From positions 1 to 64,000 of the forward strand of contig NZ_JAFIEU010000007.1 in NCBI RefSeq assembly GCF_020832325.1: a DNA stretch of 64,000 nt, in the 5' to 3' direction. Shown here piece by piece: positions 52,014 to 61,589 of this stretch (the stretch's first letter is position 1; each line of letters starts with the position of its first letter). Below the pieces are notes generated by a model. It was not told the origin of the DNA. It saw only the letters and a list, made by a program, of their open reading frames with translations, and made no database searches. The position numbers and the translations under genes were made by a program. The DNA comes from Lunatimonas sp. (lineage in GTDB: Bacteria; Bacteroidota; Bacteroidia; Cytophagales; Cyclobacteriaceae).

Positions 52014-52682
52014 ATGAAAGGATTGAGGTTTCTGCAATTGATGGTATTGTTGTGTATATTGATGATACCAATATTGATTATTTTGTTTTTGAAAGGGTTC
52101 TCCACCAACACGTATTCAATACCCATTCTGTATGAAAATGGGGTAGAAGATCCTTACAATGATTGTCAGTATAGCAGTGCAGGACAACATTTTATTCCCG
52201 ACTTTAGTTTTTTGGATCAGGATTCCCTTGTAAGGGGAAGGGATGGCATGGATGGGAAGATCACTGTCGTTGATTTCTTCTTTACCAGTTGTCCAAGCAT
52301 CTGTCCTGTGATGTCCACAGAGATGGAAAGGGTGCAGGATGCATTTCGGGACGAGCCCATGGTTCAGATCTATTCCATTTCCATCGATCCTGACTACGAT
52401 TCTCCGGAGGTTTTGTCCAAGTATGCGGAGCTTCATGGAGCAAAGGCGGGTAAATGGTTTTTTCTGACCGGTCCCCGTGAACAAACCTATGAGCTTGCCC
52501 GTTGTGGGTTTGTTTTACCAACTATTGACGGCGGCAAGAATCCGGATGACTTTATTCATTCAGACAAGTTTGTATTGATCGATGAAGTTGGTAGAATCAG
52601 AGGGTATTACAGTGGGACGAATAGGGAAGGAGTAGATGAATTGATATTGGAAACAAAGGTATTATTATATGGAAAGCAGTAG
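52014..52682 (+). CDS. Sco1/SenC family copper chaperone
   Basis: This 222-aa membrane-anchored thioredoxin-fold protein has an N-terminal helix (about 7-27). The copper-binding CxxxC is Cys93 and Cys97 (TSCPSICPVM) with the distal His182 (FIHSDKFVLID). It delivers copper to, or reduces, the CuA site of subunit II. It overlaps the DUF420 gene by 14 bp. Confidence 0.93.
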   Translation: MKGLRFLQLMVLLCILMIPILIILFLKGFSTNTYSIPILYENGVEDPYNDCQYSSAGQHFIPDFSFLDQDSLVRGRDGMDGKITVVDFFFTSCPSICPVMSTEMERVQDAFRDEPMVQIYSISIDPDYDSPEVLSKYAELHGAKAGKWFFLTGPREQTYELARCGFVLPTIDGGKNPDDFIHSDKFVLIDEVGRIRGYYSGTNREGVDELILETKVLLYGKQ

Positions 52683-53226
52683 AGTGTCTTTTGCATCTGC
52701 CAACGAGTCGGCGATGCTTCGTTGGATTACCGTTATTTCAGTGGCTGTGCCGATTGTGGTTGCCGTGTTGTTATTCATGCCTTCCAGGGTGGAAATTGGC
52801 GCTGACTGGGTTTACTTTCTTCCTCATTTAAATGCTGTTATTAATACAGCCGCTACAGTAGCTTTGGTGGCAGGGGTCATGTTCATCAAACAGGGTAAGA
52901 TTCACCTACACAAGGCAGCGATGACAGTTGCATTTGTGCTTGGAGCAATATTTCTGGTGTCCTATGTGGTTTATCATGGCGCTGCGGAGAGCACGTCGTT
53001 TGGAGGAGAAGGTTGGATTAGGCCGGTTTATTACTTTCTGCTGATCACACACATTGTTTTTGCAGCCGTAGCGTTGTTTCCAATTCTATTGGCCTACTAC
53101 TATGGCTATGCAGACAAATTGGATAAGCACCGAAAAATCGTCAAATTTGCGTTTCCAATTTGGTTTTACGTGACGGTGACAGGCGTGGTCGTCTATTTGA
53201 TGATCAGTCCGTATTACACCCACTAA
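52669..53226 (+). CDS. DUF420 family membrane protein
   Basis: This 185-aa protein has five helices, with conserved His residues in LPHLNAVINTAATVALV (about 45-60), KIHLHKAAM and YVVYHGAAEST, plus LLITHIVFAAVALFPI and DKHRKIVKFAFPIWFYVTVTG-like text (RKIVKFAFPIWFYVTVTGV). DUF420 proteins (CtaM-like) are linked to oxidase assembly in other bacteria. The gene position, coupled to Sco, supports the same role. Confidence 0.88.
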   Translation: MESSRVSFASANESAMLRWITVISVAVPIVVAVLLFMPSRVEIGADWVYFLPHLNAVINTAATVALVAGVMFIKQGKIHLHKAAMTVAFVLGAIFLVSYVVYHGAAESTSFGGEGWIRPVYYFLLITHIVFAAVALFPILLAYYYGYADKLDKHRKIVKFAFPIWFYVTVTGVVVYLMISPYYTH

Positions 53227-53258
53227 ACCAAATGCTGATTTAAAACGTTATTATAACT

Positions 53259-53507
53259 ATGAAATTCGCAATACGGTCCTTTTCCTTGATACTGGTATTT
53301 ATGGCAGCATATTTGCCGGATGTGCTGGCACAATGTGCGATGTGTAGGGCTACAATCGAAAACAATGTAAGCAATGGAGATACCACTGTAGGGGCTGGGT
53401 TGAATATGGGGATTCTGTATCTCTTTGCAGCGCCCTACCTCTTGGCGATGGTTATCGGGTATTTTTGGTATAAAAATGCCAAAATGAAGAAAAAAATATC
53501 GTATTAA
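53259..53507 (+). CDS. Small membrane protein with CxxC in the oxidase block
   Basis: This 82-aa protein has a signal peptide ending at VLAQ, directly followed by CAMCR (Cys26 and Cys29), a short polar stretch and one C-terminal membrane helix (LYLFAAPYLLAMVIGYFWY). The CxxC would lie at the mature N-terminus on the outer face. Similar small proteins occur with cytochrome oxidase genes in Bacteroidota, but I know of no assigned function. A role in copper or heme handling is only inferred. Confidence 0.75.
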   Translation: MKFAIRSFSLILVFMAAYLPDVLAQCAMCRATIENNVSNGDTTVGAGLNMGILYLFAAPYLLAMVIGYFWYKNAKMKKKISY

Positions 53508-53529
53508 ATGATTGATTGAACGATAAAAT

Positions 53530-53561
53530 AAAAGCAAAGCCCACATAGAGCTTTGCTTTTT
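53530..53561 (+). terminator. Terminator at the end of the oxidase assembly genes
   Basis: AAAGCAAAGC (53531-53540) pairs with GCTTTGCTTT (53550-53559) and ends in T residues. It finishes only 12 bp before the start codon of the large histidine kinase. Confidence 0.85.
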
Positions 53562-53572
53562 GATTTAGGGGT

Positions 53573-56500
53573 ATGCTGAAACGGCTAAGGATTGTAATCA
53601 TTGTTTCGATTCTGCTTTTGGGGGCAGTACTGGCAATTAATTTTTTATGGAAAAGCAGTACCGGTGATGCCGAATATTCCCGAGCGCTTGAGGATAAAAT
53701 GAGTGAAGTAATCCGTGGGTTTGATGAGGATTATATTCAGCTTTTGATGAAAAACCGTCCTTATAAGCAGGTTAGTTTCCTTACCCTCAATACGGACACA
53801 GAGCATGCCTTTTACCTCTTTTCGCCGAATGGAACATTGGTGTATTGGTCTGATATTACCATGATACCTGCCTTTGAAGACTTTGTTACCAACCGGAAAT
53901 ACCAACTAATTGAAAATAAGAAAGGGGTATATTTTTCAAAGCTACGGAAGATAACTAGAAACTCAGTCGAATACTGGGTTCTCCAAGTTTACCCGCTGAT
54001 TGATCATGTCGAGATTGAAAATGAATACCTTTCATCCGGGATCAATAGGCGGGTTTTCGGAAACGATCGATTCGCTCTTTCCCAAGAGACCTTAGAGGGA
54101 TATTCAAGGATAAATCATGGCAAGGAATACTTGTTCTCGGTTTTTTTTCGAGTTGGTTACGAGCCATCTGGACAGCTGGGAAACTCGACCCTTTTGGTCT
54201 TTTTCTTTTCGCTGTTGGGGCTGGTGGTCTTGCTGGGGGGGAGTTTTATCCGTACACTTTGGATGAGGGGCAGTCGTCTTACCGCCATCTTTTATACAGC
54301 GTTGATCTTGATGACCATTCGGGTTTTAATGATATTTTTTAGTTTTCCACGGGATTTTTTTGATACAGAGCTATTTAGTCCCAGTCAGTACGCATCTTCT
54401 TCACTTAATCCAAGCTTAGGTGATCTTTTCCTAAACATGGTCTGCGTAGCCACCGTTTTGATGATGCTTTTTACACATTGGGGTACCAAGCGGGTATTGG
54501 TTTCTTTTCGGCAGCTTCGTCAGAGACTATCCGAGTCATGGACTTTTGTGCTAGCGCTTCTTTTAAGTAAGCTATGTTTGGCACTTTTTTTTGGCCTTTA
54601 TTTGAACATTGTCCAAAACGCTCAGTGGAACCTCAACATTCAGGCGCTCCCCAATTTTAACGTACTAAAGGGAATTGGGCTAGTGATTGTTTTTATGGGC
54701 GGTATGATTTATTTCTTATTTACCGTCATCTCCATTAACATGGTGCTGTATAAGGGGAAGGTGAAGAGGAAGCGTGCGCTAAATATTCTGCTGTATATTT
54801 CCCTCCCTGTGGCGGCTTACCTCTTTTTTGCAGATAGGGAGTTTCTAATTGCTTTCTTAGGGCATTTTATTTTGGTAGCGGTTGTCGTCGGCCTTCATTT
54901 GTATAAGAATATATTTCAAATAGGATTGGATGCTTTTCTTACCTTTTTCTTTGGATGCCTGATTGGGGCGGTTATTATTGGCGCAGCTTCTTATCACCAC
55001 ACGCGCATGGAGTCCGTACAAGCCAAGCGCAATTTTGCCGATTACGTGATGTTGGAAGACGATATAATGGGCAATTATCTACTGGGGGAGGTTATGGAAA
55101 ATATTCGAGGCGACCTTTTCATCAAAAACCGAATGGCAGATCCGCTGCTTTCCAAAGATCCGGTAGAGCAAAAAATCAAAAAGATTTACCTGACAAATTA
55201 TCTGGACAATTTTGTGTCAGCGGTGCGTGTGTTTAATCGTTCGGGTGAAAGCTTGACCCATAGGGAAACTAGTCTTTCGCTGGATGAATATAGAAGTCAA
55301 TACATGAATAGTGATTTTTCTACGCCGATCAGAAACCTTTACTACGTAAAAGGGGCACAGTCGGGAAGTCCCAATAAGTTTATTGCTTTTATCAGTATGT
55401 ACCGGGACGCGAATTTTATCGGCACGATCATGCTTGAGCTTACGCAGCAGCGAATTATGGCCAACAGCGTGTTTCCCAAGCTACTTGTGGACAGACAGTA
55501 CGCTTCCAGTGTAAATGATCAGTGGTTGGATTATGCAGTTTTTGACGAGGAAATCCTTCAGTTTAGTTCCGGGGTGTTCAACTACCGCTTGGCGGAAACC
55601 GAAAACCTGCTTTTAGATCCCAAGTTATATACCACCGGGGTGGTTTTTCAGGGGTACCATCATGTGGCTATCCAAGGAGAAGATAAGATTGTCATGGTTT
55701 CCTCGCCGGTATATTCGCCTCATTACGCCTATGCAGATGTGGCGATGTTTTTTGTCGTCTTTTTATTGTTGACCTTGGTAGCCGTGCTTGTCTATACTTT
55801 GTTTTTTGGCTTGGACCGGTTAAAATTCAACTACGCTACCAAGCTCCAGTTTTACCTCAATTTCGCCTTTTTTTTCCCGATGGTAGTGATCAGTGTAATT
55901 GCGGTAGGCTTTCTCAGCAGATCCTACATCGAAGACCTGCATCGCCAGTATTTTGACAAGGCACTCATCATCCGGGATAATTTGGCCAAATTCATGGAGG
56001 TGCAGCCTGCAGGCATCATTGACCGGGATGGGTTGATTGATGAGATTTATACGTTGGCGGCAGCCACCAATATAGACGTCAATATTTATATGCCTACGGG
56101 ACGCTTAATGGCCAGTAATCAGCCAAGAATATTCGAGAAGATGATTCTTTCTGATTACATTAATCCAAGAGCCTACCATGAGATCATCGAATCCCAAAAC
56201 AATCAAATTCTGCTTCAGGAGACTGTTGGTAATCTGAGTTATAAGACGGTTTACTTAGGCCTTCGGGATGCCGAGCGTCAGCAGATACAATGTGTGATAG
56301 CCATTCCATTTTTTGAATCGGAAGAGGAGCTCAACGAGCTGATTGCGGACGTGGTCAGCAATATTTTGATCATCTTCATGGTCATGTTTATTGTGTTTTT
56401 AACGATATCCTATTTCATTTCAAAGCACTTGACGTTTCCTTTTAAGCTGCTTACCCAAAAGCTAAAGATCACCAACCTGGAGAGCAATGAATACATGCAT

Positions 56501-57274
56501 TGGCCGGCCAAGGATGAAATCGGACTTTTGGTAAATGAATATAACAACATGTTGTCCAAACTGGAGGCCAGTAAAAAGGTGTTGGCTTCCAATGAAAAAG
56601 AGTCAGCTTGGAGGGAGATGGCCAAACAGGTAGCCCATGAAATCAAAAACCCGCTCACTCCGATGAAGCTTACATTGCAGCACCTTCTTAGGATACAAGC
56701 GGAAGGTCGCCTGGATGACCCTGACAAGCTAAAGAAGCCGATAAGCACACTCATTCACCAAGTGGATGTGTTAAGTGATATAGCTACTTCTTTTTCTACT
56801 TTTGCCAAAATGCCGCTCCCGGAAAATGAGCAAATGGATTTTAGAAAGGTCGTTTGTGAAGCCATCGAGCTATATGCGAATCGGGAAGATGTGCGGTTTA
56901 CCTTTGTGGATTTGGTACCCAAGGAGGTACCCCTGACCATTATGGGTGATCCCAAGCTGTTTGGTAGGGTTATTTCTAATCTGATCATAAACGGTATACA
57001 GGCAGTGGAGAAACCCCGACAGCCTGAAATCCAAGTTGCCCTAAGTCGTCAAGGCCAAGAAGTGATGGTGGAAATTAGGGACAATGGCAAGGGCGTCCCG
57101 GAAGAACTAAAAGATAAGATATTTCTTCCGAATTTCAGTACGAAATCCGAAGGATCCGGACTGGGTCTTGCAATTGCGAAACGGGGAGTGGAGACTGCTG
57201 GAGGACGTGTCTGGTTTAAAACCAAGGCAGGAGAAGGCACTTCTTTTTTCTTGGCATTTCCACTTCTGACTTGA
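53573..57274 (+). CDS. Very large NtrY-like membrane sensor histidine kinase
   Basis: This 1233-aa protein is much longer than typical kinases. It has an N-terminal helix, an extracytoplasmic part (about 25-200), a block of about seven helices (about 205-475), a second extracytoplasmic zone (about 485-720), further helices near 720-745 and 765-785, another sensor region, a helix near 930-950, and a HAMP-like segment. The kinase core has the phospho-acceptor His near 1022 (VAHEIKNPLTPMKLTL), the N box (NLIINGIQAVE), and G boxes (DNGKGVP, GSGLGLAIAKRGVE). The HEIKNPLTP form is typical of NtrY. No response regulator lies next to it. Confidence 0.85.
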   Translation: MLKRLRIVIIVSILLLGAVLAINFLWKSSTGDAEYSRALEDKMSEVIRGFDEDYIQLLMKNRPYKQVSFLTLNTDTEHAFYLFSPNGTLVYWSDITMIPAFEDFVTNRKYQLIENKKGVYFSKLRKITRNSVEYWVLQVYPLIDHVEIENEYLSSGINRRVFGNDRFALSQETLEGYSRINHGKEYLFSVFFRVGYEPSGQLGNSTLLVFFFSLLGLVVLLGGSFIRTLWMRGSRLTAIFYTALILMTIRVLMIFFSFPRDFFDTELFSPSQYASSSLNPSLGDLFLNMVCVATVLMMLFTHWGTKRVLVSFRQLRQRLSESWTFVLALLLSKLCLALFFGLYLNIVQNAQWNLNIQALPNFNVLKGIGLVIVFMGGMIYFLFTVISINMVLYKGKVKRKRALNILLYISLPVAAYLFFADREFLIAFLGHFILVAVVVGLHLYKNIFQIGLDAFLTFFFGCLIGAVIIGAASYHHTRMESVQAKRNFADYVMLEDDIMGNYLLGEVMENIRGDLFIKNRMADPLLSKDPVEQKIKKIYLTNYLDNFVSAVRVFNRSGESLTHRETSLSLDEYRSQYMNSDFSTPIRNLYYVKGAQSGSPNKFIAFISMYRDANFIGTIMLELTQQRIMANSVFPKLLVDRQYASSVNDQWLDYAVFDEEILQFSSGVFNYRLAETENLLLDPKLYTTGVVFQGYHHVAIQGEDKIVMVSSPVYSPHYAYADVAMFFVVFLLLTLVAVLVYTLFFGLDRLKFNYATKLQFYLNFAFFFPMVVISVIAVGFLSRSYIEDLHRQYFDKALIIRDNLAKFMEVQPAGIIDRDGLIDEIYTLAAATNIDVNIYMPTGRLMASNQPRIFEKMILSDYINPRAYHEIIESQNNQILLQETVGNLSYKTVYLGLRDAERQQIQCVIAIPFFESEEELNELIADVVSNILIIFMVMFIVFLTISYFISKHLTFPFKLLTQKLKITNLESNEYMHWPAKDEIGLLVNEYNNMLSKLEASKKVLASNEKESAWREMAKQVAHEIKNPLTPMKLTLQHLLRIQAEGRLDDPDKLKKPISTLIHQVDVLSDIATSFSTFAKMPLPENEQMDFRKVVCEAIELYANREDVRFTFVDLVPKEVPLTIMGDPKLFGRVISNLIINGIQAVEKPRQPEIQVALSRQGQEVMVEIRDNGKGVPEELKDKIFLPNFSTKSEGSGLGLAIAKRGVETAGGRVWFKTKAGEGTSFFLAFPLLT

Positions 57275-57329
57275 AATCAGGATAATCCACCTTATTTTAT
57301 TACTTTAGCCCTCAGTAAGTCAGTCTATC

Positions 57330-60300
57330 ATGAGGTGGGTTCGGTGTTTTTTTTTTCTTTGTGTCGTACAGGGGGCGAGTGGAATAGCTGCCATTGCACA
57401 GGAAGCTACCTGTAGATGGGTGTATTCCGTGAATTCCGCGGAGCCCTTTTCCATCGATTCGCTGTCGGTATACGATAAGTCTATTTTGATCAGCGATGCC
57501 GATGGGAACAACTATGATTTCACCTACGATCTCAATTCCGGCTTTTTACGGGTTGATTTGGAGGAAGGAATAATCAAAGATTCGCTACATATCTGCTATC
57601 GAGCATTTCCCTATGCGCTGAATTACACTTTTCGCAACCGTAGTTTGGCAGAAGATTACGACTCCATGGCCTATTTCAGGGATAACCGCGTAAAAGCATC
57701 CACTGAGTTCGATTTTAGAGAAGAAGTGTTTTCCTCGGATAAGCTAAATCAATCCGGTAACCTCACCCGGGGGATATCCTTTGGTAACGCACAAAATGTG
57801 TTTGTAAACAGTTCGCTCAATCTTCAGATGGATGGGGAATTAGCCGAAAATTTGCAGATCAGAGCCTCCATCACTGACCAAAATGTGCCCTTTCAGCCAG
57901 AGGGAAATACCCAGCAAATTCAGGATTTTGACAATGTGCTTATCGAGCTTTACAACGATAACTTCAACCTATCCGGAGGGGATGTGGTATTGCAGCAGCG
58001 CAAATCCCAGTTTCTTAGATACTATAAAAACGTGCAGGGGTTACAGTTTACCACCGACTATCAGGTCAATGACAAATGGAAGGCATCCTCCCAAGCCAGT
58101 CTGGCCATCGCCAAAGGAAAATTTGCTTCGGTACAGTTAGAGATCCGGGAGGGAGTGATGGGCCCTTACCGTATCCGAGGCCCAGGCAATGAACGATTCG
58201 TCATTGTGATGGCCAACTCGGAAAAGGTGTTTTTAGACGGAAAGCAGCTTCAGCGGGGGTTTAACCAGGATTACATTATCGACTACAACCAGGGAGAGAT
58301 CACTTTCACGCCCAGTGTGGTCATCACGCAGTACAGCCGGGTGCGGGTAGATTTTGAGTATGCGGAGCGGAATTTCTCCCGTTCAATACTCACCGCCAAC
58401 CACATTCAGCAGTCGGACAAGACTACCTTCTACTTGAACTACTACCGGGAAAAGGATGATCGCAACCGTCCTCTTTTCTTTGACCTATCGGATGCGGATA
58501 AGCGGTTGCTGGCCTCTGTAGGAGACGATTTGGGACTGGCAGCTACTCCCCGTATAGATAGCATAGCGTTTGATCCGAACAGGATTTTGTACCGAAAGGT
58601 GGAGGAGTATAGTGAAGAAGGTGAATTGAGGGTTTATTACGAGTATTCCACCGACCCGGAGCAGGCGTTTTTTGCCGTTAGTTTTTTGGAGACGACTCCA
58701 GGTCAAGGGGATTACCGGAGACGGCAGCAATTGGCCAATGGGGTGGTCTACGAGTATGTGCCACCTCAGAATGGTGTCTCGCAGGGTAACTTTACCATCA
58801 GGTCCCCATTGCCGGTACCGAACAAGCGGCAAATGATGACTACGGGCGTCGAGGTTAAATTGGGGAAGTATGAACGGGCCTACGCGGAAGTTGCATTTTC
58901 CGATACGGATGATAATTTGTTTTCCGAACTGGACAACGAAGACAACCGTGGCTTTGGGGTGAAGTCTGGGTTGATCACCGAAAAGCGGCCCGTCGGATGG
59001 CTGAAAGGCTATCTGCTCGATTCCAAATTAGATCTGGAATACAACAGTACGAATTTTGCGTTTATAGACCGATTACGGTACATAGAGTTTGACCGGGATT
59101 GGGGCCTGACTCCAGAGGCATTGGAAGCGGCCCAACAGGAACGGATCGCAGTGCTGGAAGCGAAGCTGGAGAAAAGCCGCGACGAGTTGATTTCATACTC
59201 CCTGTCCGTTCGTCAACGGGGAGATATTCTCTCGGGAATTCAGCAGGCTGCACGTGTTCACCAACGCTTGGGTTCTCGAATGGCCTTAAAAAGTGACGGG
59301 TTTGCGCTGGATAGTAGGGTGGGGCTTTTGCAGAATGAGTGGTACCGTTACGAAGGTGAGCTGAGCTACCGGTCAGCCATTTTGGTACCGGGGTACAAGC
59401 TTCACCTAGACCGTAACCGTGTGCTACATGCTGAGCGCGATTCTGTTGTTAGTACGGCTATGAACTTTCTGGAACATCAGGTTTTTGTCCGAACCAACGA
59501 TACCCTGGATTATGCCTTCTTTGCCCAGGCTTCTTGGAGAGAAGACCAGTTTCCATTAGGCGGGGAGATGGTGCCGGAAACCCGGGCATTTACCAATCAG
59601 TACGGGTTTCAACGGCGGATGGGGAGTCACGACCTCAAATCTACCTTTACTTACCGTAGGTTGGAGCATTTGATGCGCATGCTTCCGGAAGAATCCACGG
59701 TGATGGGTAAGCTCGATTACTTGGGCAGCCTGTTTGATAGCAATCTTCGCAATGAAATTAGCTACGCTTTGGGGAATGGACGGGAGCTTCGAAGAGAGTT
59801 TGTTTTTTTGCCGGTGCCTACCGGAGATGGAACGCATACCTGGCGCGACGACAATGCGGACGGAGTTCAGCAATTGAATGAGTTTTATCTTGCAATCAAT
59901 CCGGAAGAAAAGAACTTCATCAAGGTATTTGTTCCTACCGATGATTATATCCAAGCGTATACTACATTGTTTAATTATCGGCTAAACGCCAAATTTCCGG
60001 ATAGCTGGAGAACGGAAAAAGGCTGGAAGTCCTTTCTTCAAAAGTTCTCGAATACTACCAACTGGGCGGTAGAAAAGAAGATTACGTCCTCGGATTTAGG
60101 GAGTAGGATTACGCCCTTTTTGGGCAATATCCCTCCGGCTGATCTAGTATCCGCGAGGGGGAATCTTCGATCTTCCTTCTTTTTTAATCGCTCCTCAGCC
60201 AAGTTTGGTGCAGATTATTCCATATTCAACAGCCAGCACAAGCAACTGCTCTCCGGGGGATATGAGGAGCTACAGCAGCGGGATAGTCGTATTAACACCC

Positions 60301-60806
60301 GGTATAACATTAACAAGCAGGTGAACCTGCAGATTCTGGTGAGCAGTGGGCTGCGGCAAGCGACTTCGGATTTTTTGGACAATCGAAACTATAGGATTTA
60401 TCAGCGGTCGATTGGGCCGGAGTTGGCCATTCAGCCGTCTTCGTTTTTTAGGTCTTCCCTGAAGTATAGCGTCACCGACAAGGTAAATGACGCAAATACT
60501 GAGATCGATGAACAGGCAACGCTGCACCAGGTAGGCTTGAATGTACGCTATGCGAAAGCCATCAAAACCACGCTAAACTCCCAATTAAGTTATACCCATA
60601 TTGTGTACAATGGCATTCCTAACTCTCCCACTGGCTACGAAATGCTGCAGGCACTCACCGTGGGGGGCAACTATGTATGGAACATTAACTGGCTTCAGAA
60701 AATCGGCGAGGGGTTGCAACTTACGATGGTTTATGAGGGTAGAAATTCCGAGGGTCTTAATCGCGTAATTCACACCGGTAGAATGCAGGTTAGCGCCTTG
60801 TTTTGA
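57330..60806 (+). CDS. Large outer-membrane or surface protein of unknown function
   Basis: This 1158-aa protein has a signal peptide (to AIAQ). The first half carries GNLTRGISFGNAQNVFVNSSLNL-type strands and the segment MGPYRIRGPGNERFVIV, VFLDGKQLQRG, DYIIDYNQGEITFTP near 270-330, a pattern shared by a group of large Bacteroidota surface proteins. The second half (about 640-1158) alternates aromatic strands like an outer-membrane barrel and ends in Phe (MQVSALF). No enzyme motif is visible. It is 55 bp after the kinase and may be co-transcribed with it. Confidence 0.7.
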   Translation: MRWVRCFFFLCVVQGASGIAAIAQEATCRWVYSVNSAEPFSIDSLSVYDKSILISDADGNNYDFTYDLNSGFLRVDLEEGIIKDSLHICYRAFPYALNYTFRNRSLAEDYDSMAYFRDNRVKASTEFDFREEVFSSDKLNQSGNLTRGISFGNAQNVFVNSSLNLQMDGELAENLQIRASITDQNVPFQPEGNTQQIQDFDNVLIELYNDNFNLSGGDVVLQQRKSQFLRYYKNVQGLQFTTDYQVNDKWKASSQASLAIAKGKFASVQLEIREGVMGPYRIRGPGNERFVIVMANSEKVFLDGKQLQRGFNQDYIIDYNQGEITFTPSVVITQYSRVRVDFEYAERNFSRSILTANHIQQSDKTTFYLNYYREKDDRNRPLFFDLSDADKRLLASVGDDLGLAATPRIDSIAFDPNRILYRKVEEYSEEGELRVYYEYSTDPEQAFFAVSFLETTPGQGDYRRRQQLANGVVYEYVPPQNGVSQGNFTIRSPLPVPNKRQMMTTGVEVKLGKYERAYAEVAFSDTDDNLFSELDNEDNRGFGVKSGLITEKRPVGWLKGYLLDSKLDLEYNSTNFAFIDRLRYIEFDRDWGLTPEALEAAQQERIAVLEAKLEKSRDELISYSLSVRQRGDILSGIQQAARVHQRLGSRMALKSDGFALDSRVGLLQNEWYRYEGELSYRSAILVPGYKLHLDRNRVLHAERDSVVSTAMNFLEHQVFVRTNDTLDYAFFAQASWREDQFPLGGEMVPETRAFTNQYGFQRRMGSHDLKSTFTYRRLEHLMRMLPEESTVMGKLDYLGSLFDSNLRNEISYALGNGRELRREFVFLPVPTGDGTHTWRDDNADGVQQLNEFYLAINPEEKNFIKVFVPTDDYIQAYTTLFNYRLNAKFPDSWRTEKGWKSFLQKFSNTTNWAVEKKITSSDLGSRITPFLGNIPPADLVSARGNLRSSFFFNRSSAKFGADYSIFNSQHKQLLSGGYEELQQRDSRINTRYNINKQVNLQILVSSGLRQATSDFLDNRNYRIYQRSIGPELAIQPSSFFRSSLKYSVTDKVNDANTEIDEQATLHQVGLNVRYAKAIKTTLNSQLSYTHIVYNGIPNSPTGYEMLQALTVGGNYVWNINWLQKIGEGLQLTMVYEGRNSEGLNRVIHTGRMQVSALF

Positions 60807-60830
60807 TGCGAAATAAACCAATAAATCCTG

Positions 60831-60838
60831 TAACTTTG
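60831..60838 (+). promoter_or_regulatory. Candidate minus-7 box for the SDR-ispG unit
   Basis: TAACTTTG matches TAnnTTTG, 44 bp before the SDR start codon. A TTTG at 60802-60805 lies 25 nt upstream, slightly longer spacing than usual. Confidence 0.5.
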
Positions 60839-60882
60839 TTTTTTGTAATTAGTTGTCATACTAATAATTGAATTACAAACAA

Positions 60883-61587
60883 ATGTCAAAAAGTATATTG
60901 GTAACTGGTGGAACCAAAGGCATTGGGAGAGCAATCTTGTATAGGTTTGCTCAGGAAGGCTTTGATCTGTACACCTGCTCCCGAAGTCAGAAGAACCTGG
61001 ACGAGTTGTCCGAGCAACTTACATCTCGGTTTCCCGGTATCAAGGTATGTACGTATGTAGCAGATTTGGGTCATAAGGAAGAGGCCAAGCAGTTTGCGGC
61101 AGCGGTTAGTTCTCAAATAGTACCTGATGTACTGGTGAACAATACGGGAGTGTTTTTGCCCGGGGCGCTGCACAATGAACCGGAAGGTCATTTTGAAACA
61201 ACCCTTCAGACCAACCTATTTTCGGCCTATTACATTACCCGGGCGTTTGTCGAAGGATTTATTCGCCGAAAAGCGGGGCATATTTTTTCAATAGGTTCTA
61301 TCGCTGGATTAACGGCCTATCCGAACGGCGGTAGTTATGCCGTATCCAAGTGGGCGATGTTGGGATTTACCAAATGCCTGCGGCAGGAGCTGCTTCCTCA
61401 TGGTATTCGGGTAACCTCCGTGTTGCCAGGGGCAACTCTGACCGCAAGCTGGGAAGGGGTAGATCTTCCGCCCGATCGCTTTATGAAACCCGAGGACGTG
61501 GCTGAAACGGTTTGGTCTGCTTATAACCTTTCGCCTCAGTCTGTTGTTGAAGAAATTGTAATCCGTCCCCAGTTAGGAGATATTTGA
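60883..61587 (+). CDS. SDR family oxidoreductase (FabG-like)
   Basis: This 234-aa short-chain dehydrogenase has the nucleotide site TGGTKGIGRAI near residues 8-18, NNTG near 85, and the catalytic Ser and YAVSK (Tyr-x3-Lys) near 140-155. ATG at 60883 is preferred over a TTG five codons earlier. It would reduce a keto group with NAD(P)H; whether it acts in fatty acid synthesis or on another substrate is not clear. It ends 2 bp before ispG. Confidence 0.88.
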   Translation: MSKSILVTGGTKGIGRAILYRFAQEGFDLYTCSRSQKNLDELSEQLTSRFPGIKVCTYVADLGHKEEAKQFAAAVSSQIVPDVLVNNTGVFLPGALHNEPEGHFETTLQTNLFSAYYITRAFVEGFIRRKAGHIFSIGSIAGLTAYPNGGSYAVSKWAMLGFTKCLRQELLPHGIRVTSVLPGATLTASWEGVDLPPDRFMKPEDVAETVWSAYNLSPQSVVEEIVIRPQLGDI

Positions 61588-61589
61588 AT

